Positions 37,868 through 37,980 of a stretch of 37,980 nucleotides of DNA are shown piece after piece. Numbering within the stretch: the stretch's first letter is position 1; each line of letters begins with the position of its first letter. A program made the position numbers and the translations under genes. Source of the DNA: Streptomyces europaeiscabiei (GTDB lineage Bacteria > Actinomycetota > Actinomycetes > Streptomycetales > Streptomycetaceae); assembly GCF_001550375.1 (NCBI RefSeq), contig NZ_LRTR01000767.1:1-37980 (forward strand). The letters are read 5' to 3'. The notes under the pieces are model-generated. The model saw only the letters and a list, made by a program, of their open reading frames with translations. It did not search any database and was not told the origin of the DNA.

Positions 37868-37980
37868 TCACTCCACCGGTTCGCGTCCGGCCAGCCGGGC
37901 CTCTTCGTTGTCGAGGGCTGCCTGGAGGCGGCGCAGCACGGTGTCGTCGATGTGCCGTTCGTCGCGCAGGCGGACGACGG
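37868..37980 (-). CDS. C-terminal end of a probable Na+/H+ antiporter
   Basis: The final 36 codons of a gene entering from the right edge end at TGA (37868-37870). The peptide (RLRDERHIDDTVLRRLQAAL and then DNEEARL) resembles the cytoplasmic tail of NhaP/CPA1-type antiporters, where an Arg-Asp-x-x-x-Ile-x-Asp-x-Val-x-Arg-x-x-x-x-x-Leu-Asp-x-Glu-Glu-Ala-Arg-Leu pattern is common. No membrane part lies inside the window, so the identity rests on this tail alone. It reads toward the amidohydrolase pseudogene, whose ATG is 49 bases after the stop. Confidence 0.55.
   Translation of the reverse strand, partial: VVRLRDERHIDDTVLRRLQAALDNEEARLAGREPVE

Noticed and set aside
1..37980. tRNA or rRNA genes
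   Set aside because: I looked for cloverleaf-like segments ending in CCA and for conserved rRNA stretches and saw none, including in the AT-richer spacer at 22043-22349. A tRNAscan-SE or Infernal run would be needed to confirm.

Overview
The window is very GC-rich, with strong G/C preference at third codon positions, GTG starts, twin-arginine signal peptides, a mycothiol-dependent isomerase and rare TTA codons. Together these point to a Streptomyces or close relative. The density of truncated genes, transposase scraps and duplicated gene ends suggests an accessory, rearranged chromosomal region (for example a chromosome arm); that placement is inference.

Region 1 (1-5490): the end of a probable ABC ATPase overlaps a full FtsX-type permease. 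Then come a YdcF/DUF218 membrane protein, a DUF418 membrane protein and the 3' remnant of an MFS exporter.

Region 2 (5490-18000): aromatic and aldehyde catabolism. A MarR regulator is divergent from an SDR. An almost identical operator/promoter recurs before an aldehyde dehydrogenase. Next are a short Tat-signal ORF running into a 2,3-dihydroxybenzoate-decarboxylase-like amidohydrolase, a quinone-oxidoreductase-like gene cut by an in-frame TAG, a second aldehyde dehydrogenase and an IclR regulator. IclR is divergent from a tight gentisate operon: gentisate 1,2-dioxygenase, fumarylpyruvate hydrolase and mycothiol-dependent maleylpyruvate isomerase. The following CoA-ester ring hydroxylase is truncated and joined to a fragment of an ADP-forming acyl-CoA ligase, so gentisate cleavage looks intact while this upstream entry step looks lost.

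Region 3 (18000-24650): an ABM-domain protein and an alpha/beta hydrolase are divergent from a TetR regulator. Then come an MFS remnant beside an XRE/MmyB-type regulator, a chimeric flavodoxin/DJ-1 remnant with an intact Shine-Dalgarno, and a large STAND-LuxR regulator.

Region 4 (24650-30020) is the most unusual. A Tat-exported protein fuses an N-terminal ribosome-inactivating (rRNA N-glycosidase) domain to a C-terminal pectin methylesterase domain, with the catalytic residues of both visible. It ends at a perfect hairpin terminator. Downstream, a broken XRE/nSTAND ATPase gene is fused in frame to a secreted Ser/Thr-rich protein that resembles beta-pore-forming toxins. Transposase remnants follow.

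Region 5 (30020-37980): two diverged copies of a short gene, each 47 bp downstream of an 11-bp-period CTTCAT direct repeat typical of OmpR-class operators, flank a Tat-exported amidohydrolase and a two-component system whose two genes each carry one in-frame TTA codon. After these come an intact zinc-type alcohol dehydrogenase, whose 3' end is duplicated at 6842, a damaged repeat-rich ORF, an amidohydrolase with two frameshifts, and the C-terminus of a probable Na+/H+ antiporter.
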